Assembly: GCF_050107595.1 (NCBI RefSeq)
Contig: NZ_JBNILH010000001.1
Coordinates: forward strand, 124,001-188,000
DNA: 64,000 nt
Direction: 5' to 3'
DNA from: Bacillus_AB infantis_C
Lineage (GTDB): Bacteria; Bacillota; Bacilli; Bacillales; Cytobacillaceae
Shown here: positions 34,276-42,835 of the stretch, in pieces
How the letters are laid out: each line of letters opens with the position of its first letter
How positions within the stretch are numbered: position 1 is the first letter of the stretch
Notes under the pieces: generated by a model
The model's database searches: none
What the model saw: only the letters and a program-made list of their open reading frames with translations
Told to the model about the DNA's origin: nothing
Position numbers and translations under genes: made by a program

Positions 34276-35397
34276 ATGCGTATCGGAATACCCAGAGAGA
34301 TAAAAAACAATGAAAATCGTGTCGCAATGACACCGGCTGGCGTTGTCAATTTGCTGAATTTTGGCCATGAAGTATTTATTGAAACCCAGGCTGGCATGGG
34401 ATCCGGTTTCACTGATGAAGATTATACAGCTGCTGGCGCGAAAATTGTAAACAGTGCAGAGGAAGCATGGTCCATGGAAATGGTCATGAAGGTAAAAGAG
34501 CCCCTGCCTAGTGAATATGCTTATTTCCGCGAAGGCTTGATTTTATTTACATACTTGCATTTAGCTCCAGAGCCGGAGCTGACGAAGGCTCTGATTGATA
34601 ATAAAGTGGTTGGGATCGCTTATGAAACGGTCCAGCTTGCCAATAATGCGTTGCCCCTTTTGACCCCTATGAGCGAGGTTGCCGGAAGGATGGCTTCCCA
34701 GATCGGAGCGCAGTTCCTGGAGAAGGTCCACGGCGGCAAAGGGATTCTATTATCCGGTGTGCCTGGCGTGCAGCGCGGAAAAGTGACGATCATCGGCGGA
34801 GGTGTTGCCGGTACCAATGCAGCTAAAATGGCGGTAGGACTTGGTGCAAAGGTGACTATCATCGACCTGAGCCCGGAACGCCTGCGCCAGCTGGATGATA
34901 TCTTCGGTAATGATGTGACAACATTAATGTCCAATCCATATAATATTGCGGAAGCAGTCAAAGATTCTGATCTGGTAATCGGTGCGGTTCTTATTCCGGG
35001 AGCAAAAGCGCCAAAGCTTGTGACAGAAGAAATGATCATGAGTATGAACCCAGGCTCTGTCGTGGTTGATATTGCGATCGACCAGGGCGGGATCTTTGAG
35101 ACGACTGACAGGATCACTACTCATGACAATCCAACTTATGAAAAGCATGGCGTCGTTCATTACGCGGTCGCCAATATGCCTGGCGCTGTGCCGCGCACAT
35201 CGACGATTGCCCTGACAAACGTCACTGTGCCGTATGCGGTCCAGATCGCCAATAAAGGCTATAAGCAGGCATGCGCTGATAATGAAGCTTTGCTGAAGGG
35301 CATTAATACCCTTAACGGCTATGTTACGTATAAAGCTGTAGCCGAGGCACATGGCCTTGACTATTCTGATACAGCGACACTGCTTGAGCAGCAGTAA
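34276..35397 (+). CDS. ald: Alanine dehydrogenase
   Basis: NAD-dependent oxidative deamination of alanine to pyruvate; in B. subtilis needed for alanine use and efficient sporulation. 373 aa. The N-terminal MRIGIPREIKNNENRVAMTP with substrate-binding arginine and the catalytic-domain HLAPEPELTKALIDNKVVG are typical. The NAD fold has GGGVAGTNAAKMAVGLGA near 171-188. AGGAGG lies 8 bases before ATG 34276. A single gene with a strong terminator. Confidence 0.97.
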   Translation: MRIGIPREIKNNENRVAMTPAGVVNLLNFGHEVFIETQAGMGSGFTDEDYTAAGAKIVNSAEEAWSMEMVMKVKEPLPSEYAYFREGLILFTYLHLAPEPELTKALIDNKVVGIAYETVQLANNALPLLTPMSEVAGRMASQIGAQFLEKVHGGKGILLSGVPGVQRGKVTIIGGGVAGTNAAKMAVGLGAKVTIIDLSPERLRQLDDIFGNDVTTLMSNPYNIAEAVKDSDLVIGAVLIPGAKAPKLVTEEMIMSMNPGSVVVDIAIDQGGIFETTDRITTHDNPTYEKHGVVHYAVANMPGAVPRTSTIALTNVTVPYAVQIANKGYKQACADNEALLKGINTLNGYVTYKAVAEAHGLDYSDTATLLEQQ

Positions 35398-35402
35398 AAC
35401 AG

Positions 35403-35436
35403 AAAAGATCCGGAGCAGCTGCTCCGGATCTTTTTG
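35403..35436 (+). terminator. Terminator after ald
   Basis: AAAAGATCCGGAGCAG and CTGCTCCGGATCTTTT form an uninterrupted palindromic hairpin, followed by T residues. Confidence 0.93.
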
Positions 35437-35441
35437 TTGTT

Positions 35442-35668
35442 AAGGAATTTATAAATTGTAAGACTTGTGGATAATTTTCAATTCTTGATCCACGTCCAGC
35501 AGCTGCGCCGAGGTCACAAGCGAACCCCCCCAAAAAAGGCAAAGAACGCCTTCCCGGGAGGTTCGTCTTGAGGCCCCCAGGAAGGGGATCATGCAGACGT
35601 TGCCACAGGACGCGGCGTTTTTAGTCTGCGTTCCTTAAGGGTGATCAAGGCGCTTGCGCTTTTGTTCC
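35442..35668 (+). repeat. Structured dispersed repeat, copy 1
   Basis: About 227 bp, near-identical to copy 2 at 37642-37867 in the same orientation. Predicted helices, in order: a closing stem GCGCC...GGCGC; CAAG-CGAACC...GGTTCG-CTTG around GGC-AAAGAAC-GCC; CCCC-AGGAA-GGGG; GCAGAC...GTCTGC enclosing GCC...GGC. It ends in GCGCTTGCGCTTTTGTTCC. No ORF of note. It fills the space between ald and the M24 peptidase gene. Confidence 0.85.
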
Positions 35669-35673
35669 GTCAA

Positions 35674-36768
35674 TCAGACAAATTGAAGTTCCTTCGGGAA
35701 TTTCGTTAAAATCTCAACGCCGTTTTCTGTTACGGCCAAATCATCTTCAATCCTGACTCCGGCAGTACCAGGTACATAGATGCCAGGTTCAATGGTAAAT
35801 ACCATGCCTTTTTCAAGCTGGAGGGAGTTGGCTGAAGTCAATGAAGGATATTCATGTACACTCACTCCGAGACCGTGGCCAAGGCGGTGAGGGAAGTATT
35901 CCCCATAGCCGGCCTCTGCGATGATATTCCTTGCCGTCATATCTATTTCAGAGCAGGCAGCCCCCGGCTTTGATGCCTCCACGGCAGCCAGCTGCGCTTT
36001 AAGAACTGTATCATATATTTCTCTCTGCTTCTCGCTGATCTCCCCGTATGCGACAGTGCGGGTAATGTCTGAGCAGTAGCCGTCGACTACGACACCCAAA
36101 TCAAAAAGGACAAGATCGCCTTTCTTGATTTTGGTCATTCCCGGAGTTCCGTGCGGGGAAGCGCCGTTTGCGCCGGTCAGGACCATCGTGGAGAAGGACA
36201 TTTCATTGATGCCCTTTTTCTTCAAGGCATACTCGACCGCAGCGAGGACATCCATCTCGGTCTTTCCTTCTTTAATTTCCTCACAGCCTGTTTGAATGGC
36301 AAAATCGGCCAGGGCGCAAGCTTCACGGATGATTTTCAGCTCCTTCTCATCCTTCACCATCCTTAGCTTTCTCAGCTTCTCTTCGGCAGAAACGAATGCT
36401 CCGCCGGAGAATAAAGCAGAAATTGCCTCGTATCGCTCTACATTCATATGTTCTTTTTCAACTGCAGCCCTGCTGACTTTTTGATTCCTTTTCTGGATGG
36501 CCGACGAGATGAATTCCCAAGGATTATCCGTATCGCTGTAGCCGATGATTTCATAATTCCATCCGGCATTCTTTGCATCATTTTTTTCCATCCCGGGGCA
36601 GACAAGGAAAGGCTCTTCATCCTGGAAAACGCCCAGGCCAAGGAGGCGTTCGTGAGGATCGCTGAGAAACCCGCTTAAATAAAAGACATTATCGGGAGAA
36701 GTGATAAAGCTGAAGTCTATATTCTCTTCCTTCATCCATTGTGATAACTTGCTGATTCTGCTGTCCAT
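35674..36768 (-). CDS. M24B Xaa-Pro peptidase
   Basis: Predicted cytoplasmic aminopeptidase or dipeptidase acting on Xaa-Pro bonds. 364 aa: N-terminal creatinase-like domain (1-130), then the pita-bread catalytic domain. The dinuclear metal ligands are visible: two aspartates in LFDLGVVVDGYCSDITRT, histidine in FPHRLGHGLG, and glutamates in FTIEPGIY and VRIEDDL. AGGAGG precedes the ATG. It is similar to the YkvY/PepQ group. Flanked by direct repeats together with ytkL. Confidence 0.92.
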   Translation of the reverse strand: MDSRISKLSQWMKEENIDFSFITSPDNVFYLSGFLSDPHERLLGLGVFQDEEPFLVCPGMEKNDAKNAGWNYEIIGYSDTDNPWEFISSAIQKRNQKVSRAAVEKEHMNVERYEAISALFSGGAFVSAEEKLRKLRMVKDEKELKIIREACALADFAIQTGCEEIKEGKTEMDVLAAVEYALKKKGINEMSFSTMVLTGANGASPHGTPGMTKIKKGDLVLFDLGVVVDGYCSDITRTVAYGEISEKQREIYDTVLKAQLAAVEASKPGAACSEIDMTARNIIAEAGYGEYFPHRLGHGLGVSVHEYPSLTSANSLQLEKGMVFTIEPGIYVPGTAGVRIEDDLAVTENGVEILTKFPKELQFV

Positions 36769-36927
36769 GCAAAAAACCTCCTAAATCGTATGTAAGTGCA
36801 GTTTGCTTCACGTTAATTGTAAACTTTTAATTGTGAATAAGAAAGGGTATAGGACTATATCCAGGAGGAAATCCTGTATTTTTGTTGAACATTAGTTTAC
36901 ATAAGAATTTGAAGGGAGAAGATAGCG

Positions 36928-37608
36928 ATGAAGGTTTCATACCATGGGCATGCTGTCGTAAAAATTGAAACAAAAGGCAAAGTGATCTTATTCGATCCAT
37001 TCATCACAGGCAATGAACTGACAGACCTGAAGGCAGAGGACGTCAAACCGGATGTCATTATCCTGACACACGGCCACAGCGACCATCTGGGAGACACAGT
37101 AGAGCTGGCAAGAAACAATGATTCTCTTGTCATTGCAAATGCCGAGCTTGCAGCTTACTTAGGCTGGCAGGGCATCAAGACGCATGCGATGAGCATCGGG
37201 GGCGCTTATGAGTTCGACTTTGGAAAGGTAAAGCTTACACCTGCCATTCATGGCACGGGACTGATGACAGAAAATAAAGAGATTATCTATCTTGGCATGC
37301 CGGCCGGCGTTCTTTTCATGGCTGAGGGCAAAACGGTTTACCATGCAGGAGATACTGCATTATTTTCCGATATGAAGCTGATCGGCGACCGTCATCCGAT
37401 TGATGCTGCATTCCTTCCGATTGGAGATAACTTCACAATGGGTCCTGAGGATGCAGCATATGCAGCTGAGCTGCTGCAGGCAGGGGTGACAGTCCCTATC
37501 CATTTTAATACTTTCCCTCCGATCAAACAGGATCCGCAAAAATTCATTGAAATGCTTCCTGAAGGCAAAGGCAAGGTGCTTGAAGCGGGAGAATCCATCG
37601 AACTGTAA
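36928..37608 (+). CDS. ytkL: Metallo-beta-lactamase-fold hydrolase YtkL (UPF0173)
   Basis: 226 aa, zinc-dependent hydrolase of unknown substrate. The metal motif THGHSDHLGD (HxHxDH) lies near residues 51-60; further ligands appear to be H in TPAIHGTG, D in YHAGDTALFSD, and H in VPIHFNTFPP. GAAGGGAG precedes the ATG. Divergent from the M24 peptidase gene. Confidence 0.93.
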   Translation: MKVSYHGHAVVKIETKGKVILFDPFITGNELTDLKAEDVKPDVIILTHGHSDHLGDTVELARNNDSLVIANAELAAYLGWQGIKTHAMSIGGAYEFDFGKVKLTPAIHGTGLMTENKEIIYLGMPAGVLFMAEGKTVYHAGDTALFSDMKLIGDRHPIDAAFLPIGDNFTMGPEDAAYAAELLQAGVTVPIHFNTFPPIKQDPQKFIEMLPEGKGKVLEAGESIEL

Positions 37609-37638
37609 GTGCAGCTGCGGCTGCACTTCTTTTTTTCT
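37607..37638 (+). terminator. Terminator after ytkL
   Basis: AAGTGCAGC and GCTGCACTT arms with a 4-base loop and a T tract; the stem begins at the ytkL stop codon. Confidence 0.85.
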
Positions 37639-37641
37639 GTA

Positions 37642-37867
37642 AAGGAATTTATAAATTGTAAGTCTTGTGGATAAATATCAATTCTTGATCAACGTCCAGC
37701 AGCTGCGCCGAGATCACAAGCCAAACCTCCCAAAAAGGCAAGAACGCCCTTCCGGGAGGTTCGTCTTGAGGCCCCCAGGAAGGGGGGGCATCCAGACGCT
37801 GCCACAGGTCGTGGCGTTCTTAGTCTGTGTTCCTTAAGGGTGATCAAGGCGCTTGCGCTTTTGTTCC
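37642..37867 (+). repeat. Structured dispersed repeat, copy 2
   Basis: 226 bp, about nine-tenths identical to copy 1 by eye, including the AT-rich left flank (AAGGAATTTATAAATTGTAA). Compensating changes keep the stems: AACCTCCC/GGGAGGTT in the main hairpin, CCCCC/GGGGG in the next, CAGAC/GTCTG enclosing GCCAC/GTGGC in the last. Confidence 0.85.
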
Positions 37868-37946
37868 TGCAACCAAACTCTCCTTCTCTAAAGGTCTTTT
37901 TCAGGCATGTCCGCATAGATATAAAATAGAAAAAGGAGGAGTTGCA

Positions 37947-38198
37947 ATGAAGAACAATCGGTATTTACTGTGTATCCTGCTGTGCGGGATGATGCTATAC
38001 TATGCGGTCCCGAAGCTGTCGATTGAAAGCCCGGGGGCGGAAGGCATTTTTGCCGGGGTCTGGCTGCTGCTGGCCCTGTTTGTGATGGCCGGCAATTTAT
38101 CCGGACTCCTGTTTTCGCAAGTCAAAGCAAAGGCAAGGCTTTCTGCGGGAGCAGCAGCCAAAAGGAAAAAGAGGCCGGCCAGGAGCTTCAGCAAGTAG
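37947..38198 (+). CDS. Small membrane protein of unknown function
   Basis: 83 aa with two hydrophobic segments (YLLCILLCGMMLYYAV near 6-21 and GIFAGVWLLLALFVMAGNL near 33-51) and a strongly basic C-terminal tail (AAAKRKKRPARSFSK). AAAAGGAGGAG lies 6 bases before the ATG at 37947; the open frame upstream of it runs into the repeat and is not used. I do not recognise the family. Confidence 0.7.
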   Translation: MKNNRYLLCILLCGMMLYYAVPKLSIESPGAEGIFAGVWLLLALFVMAGNLSGLLFSQVKAKARLSAGAAAKRKKRPARSFSK

Positions 38199-38330
38199 CC
38201 TGAAGGCTTCAGTTCTGCGATCATTTGTTATAACATCAATAGTAAAATTGAATCGGCCGGGAATTCACCTTATAATAAAATAAGAAAATTTTACAAGATG
38301 AACAGCAATTTTAAATAAAGGGTGAAGGTT

Positions 38331-39650
38331 TTGGCTACTAAGCATGAACAAATTCTGCAATATATAGATGAGCTTCCGATCGGTGAAAAAATATCCGTCA
38401 GGCAAATAGCAAAGGCCTTGTCAGTGAGTGAGGGGACGGCTTACCGTGCAATCAAGGATGCTGAAAATAAAGGCTATGTGAGCACGATTGAAAGAGTAGG
38501 CACCATCAGGATCGAAAGGAAGAAAAAAGAGAATATTGAAAAACTGACATTTGCTGAAGTGGTCAATATTGTAGACGGGACTGTCCTTGGAGGGCGCGAC
38601 GGCCTCCATAAGACTCTCAACAAATTCGTGATCGGCGCCATGAAGCTGGAAGCCATGATGCGCTATACAGGCGCCGGAAACCTGCTGATCATAGGGAACA
38701 GGACACGCGCCCATGAGCTTGCCCTGAAAGCAGAGGCGGCGGTCCTGATCACAGGCGGATTTGATACGGATGATGAAGTCAAAAAGCTGGCAGATGACCT
38801 TCAGCTGCCAATCATCTCTACAAGCTATGATACGTTTACTGTAGCCACGATGATCAACAGGGCCATCTATGATCAGCTGATCAAAAAAGAGATTGTCATG
38901 GTGGAGGATATATTGACCCCTCTTCAGGAAACGGTATTCCTTAATTCCTCTGAAACTGTCTCAGACTGGCATGGCCGCAACAGGGAAACCCTTCACAGCC
39001 GCTTCCCTGTCGTGGATCAGAATATGAAAATCCAGGGCATGATCACTTCGAAGGATATTATGGGACATGCTCCGGACGCAGCTATCGATAAACTGATGAC
39101 CAAAAGCCCGATGACTGTAAACGGAAAGACAAGTGTAGCTTCTGCCGCCCATATGATGGTCTGGGAAGGCATCGAGGTCCTTCCTGTTGCGGATGAGGCA
39201 AACCGGCTTCAGGGAATCATCAGCAGGCAGGATGTGCTCAAGGCGCTGCAGATGATCCAAAGGCAGCCGCAGGTGGGTGAGACGATAGATGATACCGTAA
39301 CAAGCCAGCTGGTCCTGTCGCGCGGAAAGGCAAGGGGAGAAGATGTATACCGCTGCGAGGTCAGCCCCCAAATGACCAATCCGCTCGGCACCATCTCTTA
39401 CGGCGTGTTCACAACCATTGTCACCGAAGCAGCCAACAGAGTCCTGAGAAGCTATAAAAAAGGGGATCTTGTCGTAGAGAATATGACCATCTACTTCCTA
39501 AAGCCCGTCCAGATCGACAGCATACTCGAAATCGTCCCGAAAATACTTGAGGCAGGGCGCAAATTCGGCAAAGTAGACGTAGAAGTCTTCAGCGAAGGCA
39601 TCCTCGTAGGGAAAGCCATGATGATGTGCCAGCTCATTGACCGGCATTAA
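38331..39650 (+). CDS. ytoI: CBS/DRTGG/hotdog-domain regulator YtoI
   Basis: 439 aa: N-terminal winged helix (about 1-65; ISVRQIAKALSVSEGTAYRAI), DRTGG domain (about 75-180), two CBS domains (about 190-310; nucleotide-binding type) and a C-terminal thioesterase-like hotdog fold (about 325-435). Function unknown; the layout suggests a regulator sensing nucleotides and perhaps acyl-CoA. The start is TTG 38331, with AAAGGGTG upstream and agreement with the B. subtilis N-terminus MATKHEQIL; GTG 38322 is an alternative. Confidence 0.92.
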   Translation: MATKHEQILQYIDELPIGEKISVRQIAKALSVSEGTAYRAIKDAENKGYVSTIERVGTIRIERKKKENIEKLTFAEVVNIVDGTVLGGRDGLHKTLNKFVIGAMKLEAMMRYTGAGNLLIIGNRTRAHELALKAEAAVLITGGFDTDDEVKKLADDLQLPIISTSYDTFTVATMINRAIYDQLIKKEIVMVEDILTPLQETVFLNSSETVSDWHGRNRETLHSRFPVVDQNMKIQGMITSKDIMGHAPDAAIDKLMTKSPMTVNGKTSVASAAHMMVWEGIEVLPVADEANRLQGIISRQDVLKALQMIQRQPQVGETIDDTVTSQLVLSRGKARGEDVYRCEVSPQMTNPLGTISYGVFTTIVTEAANRVLRSYKKGDLVVENMTIYFLKPVQIDSILEIVPKILEAGRKFGKVDVEVFSEGILVGKAMMMCQLIDRH

Positions 39651-39651
39651 G

Positions 39652-40250
39652 AAAAGTGGAGGGCGCTTGCCCAGAGACGGCGACAAGGATAAGACGAACA
39701 GAGCGAATGATTTGCTCTTTAACCTTTGGCGCTGTTAAAGTTCAGTGTTGATATAAAAAATAAAAAATGGGCTTCCTGATTTGTGGAAAGTTCCATTTTG
39801 TAAGATTTGCTTGTTAAGCTGATGCGCCCTATAGTTAAAATCTATTTAAGAGCAATCCCAGTCCAGCCATAAAAGAGCGGATCCTTCCCGGACCTGAATA
39901 GGGATCAATGATAGGTTGAAAAATAAGCGGAGAAATTCCCCCTAATTTCAAAAAAGCGCTAAAAATAGCTCAAATAGACGGAGAGATTCCGGCTATCGAT
40001 TCAAAAAACAGGAAAATGGGCAACCTCGCTCCGCTTAAACGGAAATCTTCCGCTTATTTGCACCTAATCGTGCCATATTCAGCAATTAACCGGAGAATCT
40101 CCGCTTATTTAAGCCCTGCTGGTCACTCAAATAAGGCTTCCTGCTTTTATATTTCCATTTAATCAAATCTTCAACAACAGACTTTAACAGAGCCTAACCT
40201 TTTGATCTGCTTAACTTAAAACCTCGAGGGGCTAGCGCCCGGAACTGGAC
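39652..40250 (-). repeat. Split copy of a dispersed repeat in reverse orientation
   Basis: The left end (GAAAAGTGGAGGGCGCTTGC) and right end (CTCGAGGGGCTAGCGCCCGG) are reverse complements of the two ends of the copy-3 type repeat. GGGCGCT (39661-39667) and AGCGCCC (40234-40240) form a 7-bp closing stem like those of the complete copies. About 515 bases of unrelated sequence separate them. Confidence 0.6.
39921..40110. repeat. Cluster of four short CGGA/TCCG palindromes
   Basis: At about 39921-39945, 39972-39996, 40035-40059 and 40085-40110, variants of AAGCGGAGAAATTCTCCGCTTA appear as imperfect inverted repeats (for example ACGGAAATCTTCCGCTTA and ACCGGAGAATCTCCGCTTA). Confidence 0.7.
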
Positions 40251-40346
40251 TGTTTTAGAAGATCGAAGAGGAATAACTGTAAATGATAAAAGCGGAGGCG
40301 GCTTGCCCATGAGGCAGCATCCGCATCTTTAACCAAGCCATAAATA

Positions 40347-40375
40347 AAAGCCGCTTCCATAAGGAACGGCTTTTT
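40347..40375. terminator. Terminator downstream of ytpI
   Basis: AAAAGCCGCTTCC and GGAACGGCTTTTT are 13-base arms with one mismatch and a 3-base loop. The A and T tracts could serve both strands. Confidence 0.8.
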
Positions 40376-40385
40376 GAAAAAGGCT

Positions 40386-40697
40386 TCAATTTTGCTGTTT
40401 GCGAATTTCTTCTGCTTCCTTAGCGGCATATGGGAGATAGTGCTGGTAGGCTTTAAAGCCTGCCCAGACATTGATTCCGCCGAGAATAATGAAGACAGCA
40501 GCGACAATATAGGTGACAGTTGTGCTGTAAAGGAAGAGCTGGTTGATGCCGAATAAGGCGACAAACAGTCCCAGCGCGATGCTTGACTTGGCAGACAGCC
40601 ACTTTTTTTCCGCAGGCCTCTGGCTTCTTACAGTCTTTATTTTATAGAATACATAGAATGCAATGGAAATAATAATCAGTATGACTAAAACAGGCAT
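40386..40697 (-). CDS. ytpI: Membrane protein YtpI
   Basis: 103 aa with three hydrophobic segments (VLVILIIISIAFYVFY, SSIALGLFVALFGINQLFL, TYIVAAVFIILGGINVWAGF) and a charged C-terminus. Function unknown; conserved in Bacillus next to nrnA. CGGAGGAA precedes the ATG. Confidence 0.9.
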   Translation of the reverse strand: MPVLVILIIISIAFYVFYKIKTVRSQRPAEKKWLSAKSSIALGLFVALFGINQLFLYSTTVTYIVAAVFIILGGINVWAGFKAYQHYLPYAAKEAEEIRKQQN

Positions 40698-40875
40698 TTG
40701 AATTCCTCCGGGATCATTCTCTTAAGATTAGTTTAAGTGACAGCTGATTATGAGCCGGCACCTCTATTATTTTAACGATAATCAGGAGGAAAAGCCATAA
40801 AAAGAGCAGGACGTTTCTTTTTCTTTTGATTCTTTTATGCTAATAATTAGATATTCTTTCTAAAAGGAGATCACA

Positions 40876-41808
40876 ATGAAAGCAAAAATTCTTGATGAAA
40901 TAAAAAAATATGATTCCATCATCATCCACCGCCATGTAAGGCCTGATCCTGATGCATACGGCTCCCAGGGCGGGCTTGCGGAAATTATTAAAACTTCTTT
41001 CCCGGAAAAAAAGGTATATACGGTCGGGAAGGAGGAAGAGTCGCTAAACTTCATGAGGCGGCTTGACAGCATCCCGGATGAAGCCTATAAAGGGGCTTTG
41101 GTCATTGTGTGCGACACAGCCAATCAGGAGCGTGTCTGTGATCAGAGATATACGATGGGCGATAAGCTCATTAAGATCGACCATCACCCGAACGAAGATC
41201 CTTATGGCGACCTTATGTGGGTTGATACCGATGCCAGCTCTGTCAGTGAAATGATCTATGAATTCTACCTGGATGGGAAAGATGCCGGTTTAAAGATGTC
41301 TGATGAGGCAGCAAGGCTGATATACGGGGGAATTGTCGGGGATACGGGACGGTTCCTGTTTCCGAGCACAACGGAAAAAACCTTTGAAATTGCTGGAGAA
41401 TTGATCCGCTATAACTTTTCCCGTACAGATCTTTATGACAAGATGTACGAGCTGAAGCCGAATGTGGTCAAACTGAACGGATATGTCCTGCAGAATTTCG
41501 AGGTTCTTGCAAATGGGGCAGCATCCGTGACTATCAGCAGGGAGCTTCAGGAGCAATACGGACTTAAGGCCTCAGATGCATCCCTTCTTGTCGGGGTGCT
41601 TGGCAATGTCCAGGGAATCAAAGCGTGGGTATTCTTTATAGAGGAAGAAGACCAGATCAGAGTCCGACTCCGTTCAAAAGGGCCGGTCATCAATGGCCTG
41701 GCCAAAAAGTATAAAGGCGGAGGACATCCTCTGGCAGCAGGTGCTTCCATCCATTCATGGGAAGAAAAGAACAATGTCATCAAAGATTTGGAGGAAATCT
41801 GCCAGTAA
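40876..41808 (+). CDS. nrnA: NanoRNase / pAp phosphatase NrnA
   Basis: DHH/DHHA1 phosphoesterase that degrades 2-5 nt RNA and 3'-phosphoadenosine 5'-phosphate. 310 aa. Metal motifs: RHVRPDPDAYGSQ near 20-32, VCDTANQER near 78, and the DHH motif IDHHPNED near 103-110. The C-terminal DHHA1 domain carries the glycine-rich GGGHPLAAGAS. AAAGGAGAT precedes the ATG. Divergent from ytpI, convergent with ytrI. Confidence 0.95.
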   Translation: MKAKILDEIKKYDSIIIHRHVRPDPDAYGSQGGLAEIIKTSFPEKKVYTVGKEEESLNFMRRLDSIPDEAYKGALVIVCDTANQERVCDQRYTMGDKLIKIDHHPNEDPYGDLMWVDTDASSVSEMIYEFYLDGKDAGLKMSDEAARLIYGGIVGDTGRFLFPSTTEKTFEIAGELIRYNFSRTDLYDKMYELKPNVVKLNGYVLQNFEVLANGAASVTISRELQEQYGLKASDASLLVGVLGNVQGIKAWVFFIEEEDQIRVRLRSKGPVINGLAKKYKGGGHPLAAGASIHSWEEKNNVIKDLEEICQ

Positions 41809-41814
41809 CAGGGC

Positions 41815-41846
41815 TGAAAGGGCGCCGGCTAAATGGGCGCCTTTCC
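41815..41846. terminator. Bidirectional terminator between nrnA and ytrI
   Basis: AAAGGGCGCC pairs with GGCGCCTTT with one bulged base around an 8-base loop. Confidence 0.7.
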
Positions 41847-42350
41847 TTAATCTTCAAATGATATCTTCAGGGAAATCGTCAATGTTGTGAAAATAACCAT
41901 TTCACTTACTTCAAGGCGGTATCTTTTATCATTGATGCGGAATGTCCGGTTTTCGATGACTTTCCTGATCAGCCCTGTGCTTTTCGATACGCTTTCCATA
42001 TCCTTGGCCACCAGAATTCTTATATCCTCCTTGACGCTGTCCTCGACCTGAAGCACACTCAATGTATCAAGCTTGTATTTATCGGCGTTTGTTATTTTTA
42101 CTTTTATGTCCTGGACAGTCATCTGTTTAAGGCTTTTCTTGTTCTGTTCCTTGAAGCTCTCCTGCCATAGCTTGATATCATTTCTTAGCCCTGCAATTGT
42201 TTCTTCCTGTTTTTCTATCTTAAAACTATAATCCTCCTGCCATACGCCGAAGATAAACAAAAAGATGAACCAGCTGACAGCGCCGCCAATGGCCATGCCG
42301 GCAAACAGCTGCTGCCATGCCGGCTTCCTGTAGTAAGGAGGAATCCTCAT
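41847..42350 (-). CDS. ytrI: Sporulation membrane protein YtrI
   Basis: 167 aa: one transmembrane helix (LFAGMAIGGAVSWFIFLFIF, about 15-34), a short coiled coil and a beta-rich C-terminal domain. In B. subtilis ytrH-ytrI is transcribed in the mother cell under sigma-E and needed for efficient sporulation. The start overlaps the ytrH stop by 4 bases. Confidence 0.93.
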   Translation of the reverse strand: MRIPPYYRKPAWQQLFAGMAIGGAVSWFIFLFIFGVWQEDYSFKIEKQEETIAGLRNDIKLWQESFKEQNKKSLKQMTVQDIKVKITNADKYKLDTLSVLQVEDSVKEDIRILVAKDMESVSKSTGLIRKVIENRTFRINDKRYRLEVSEMVIFTTLTISLKISFED

Positions 42351-42682
42351 GATATATGCTCCTGTGTGAGCCAGCTGATGATCAATGCCCCCGTTTGTGC
42401 TCCGCCCAATGCGGAAAGAATGAGCATGAACTGTTTGAAGATATCTTTTGTCTCTCCCTGAAACAGCCCTCTTTCAAAACTGTATACAGCATCAAAAGTC
42501 CCCCCGATCGCGGCGACGATCGCCCAGATCCTGATCATATTGGAGAGGCGGAACACCTCAGTCAGAGGCGGCTTGCCGGTCAGGAAAGCTGCAAGTCCCC
42601 CGATAATCGATCCGCCGATCAAAACACCCAGTGCAATAAAATAGCTTTCCATCATTGAAGCAAAAAATGGCTGGTGTTTCAT
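42347..42682 (-). CDS. ytrH: Sporulation protein YtrH
   Basis: 111 aa, three hydrophobic segments (FIALGVLIGGSIIGGLAAFL, MIRIWAIVAAIGGTFDAVYS, LILSALGGAQTGALIISWL). First gene of the ytrHI pair. AAGGAAGGA lies about 7 bases before the ATG. I could not fit a convincing sigma-E promoter in the 130 bases upstream. Confidence 0.93.
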   Translation of the reverse strand: MKHQPFFASMMESYFIALGVLIGGSIIGGLAAFLTGKPPLTEVFRLSNMIRIWAIVAAIGGTFDAVYSFERGLFQGETKDIFKQFMLILSALGGAQTGALIISWLTQEHIS

Positions 42683-42835
42683 AGTGTAATCCTTCCTTAT
42701 CGAGATAGTCGCTCGTTTAAAAGATTCATAAATTTCCCCTATTCCATCTTATGGACAAACTTCGGCCATTATGTTCATGATCAGGAAAGATTAGAGGGAT
42801 TTTTAAGGCAGATGAGCAAGGCTTTTCCGGATTTC

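Larger units (their letters stand above)
39651..40385. other. Gene-free, repeat-rich block
   Basis: 735 bases without a credible ORF, AT-rich. It contains two outer repeat ends that pair with each other (39652-39705 and 40222-40250), four short palindromes between them, and a second orphan repeat end near 40284-40307. The block lies between ytoI and convergent ytpI. Confidence 0.8.

Noticed and set aside
42683..42770. Sigma-E promoter for ytrH-ytrI
   Set aside because: Expected from B. subtilis, but no sequence close to ATA(N16)CATACAAT could be fitted.
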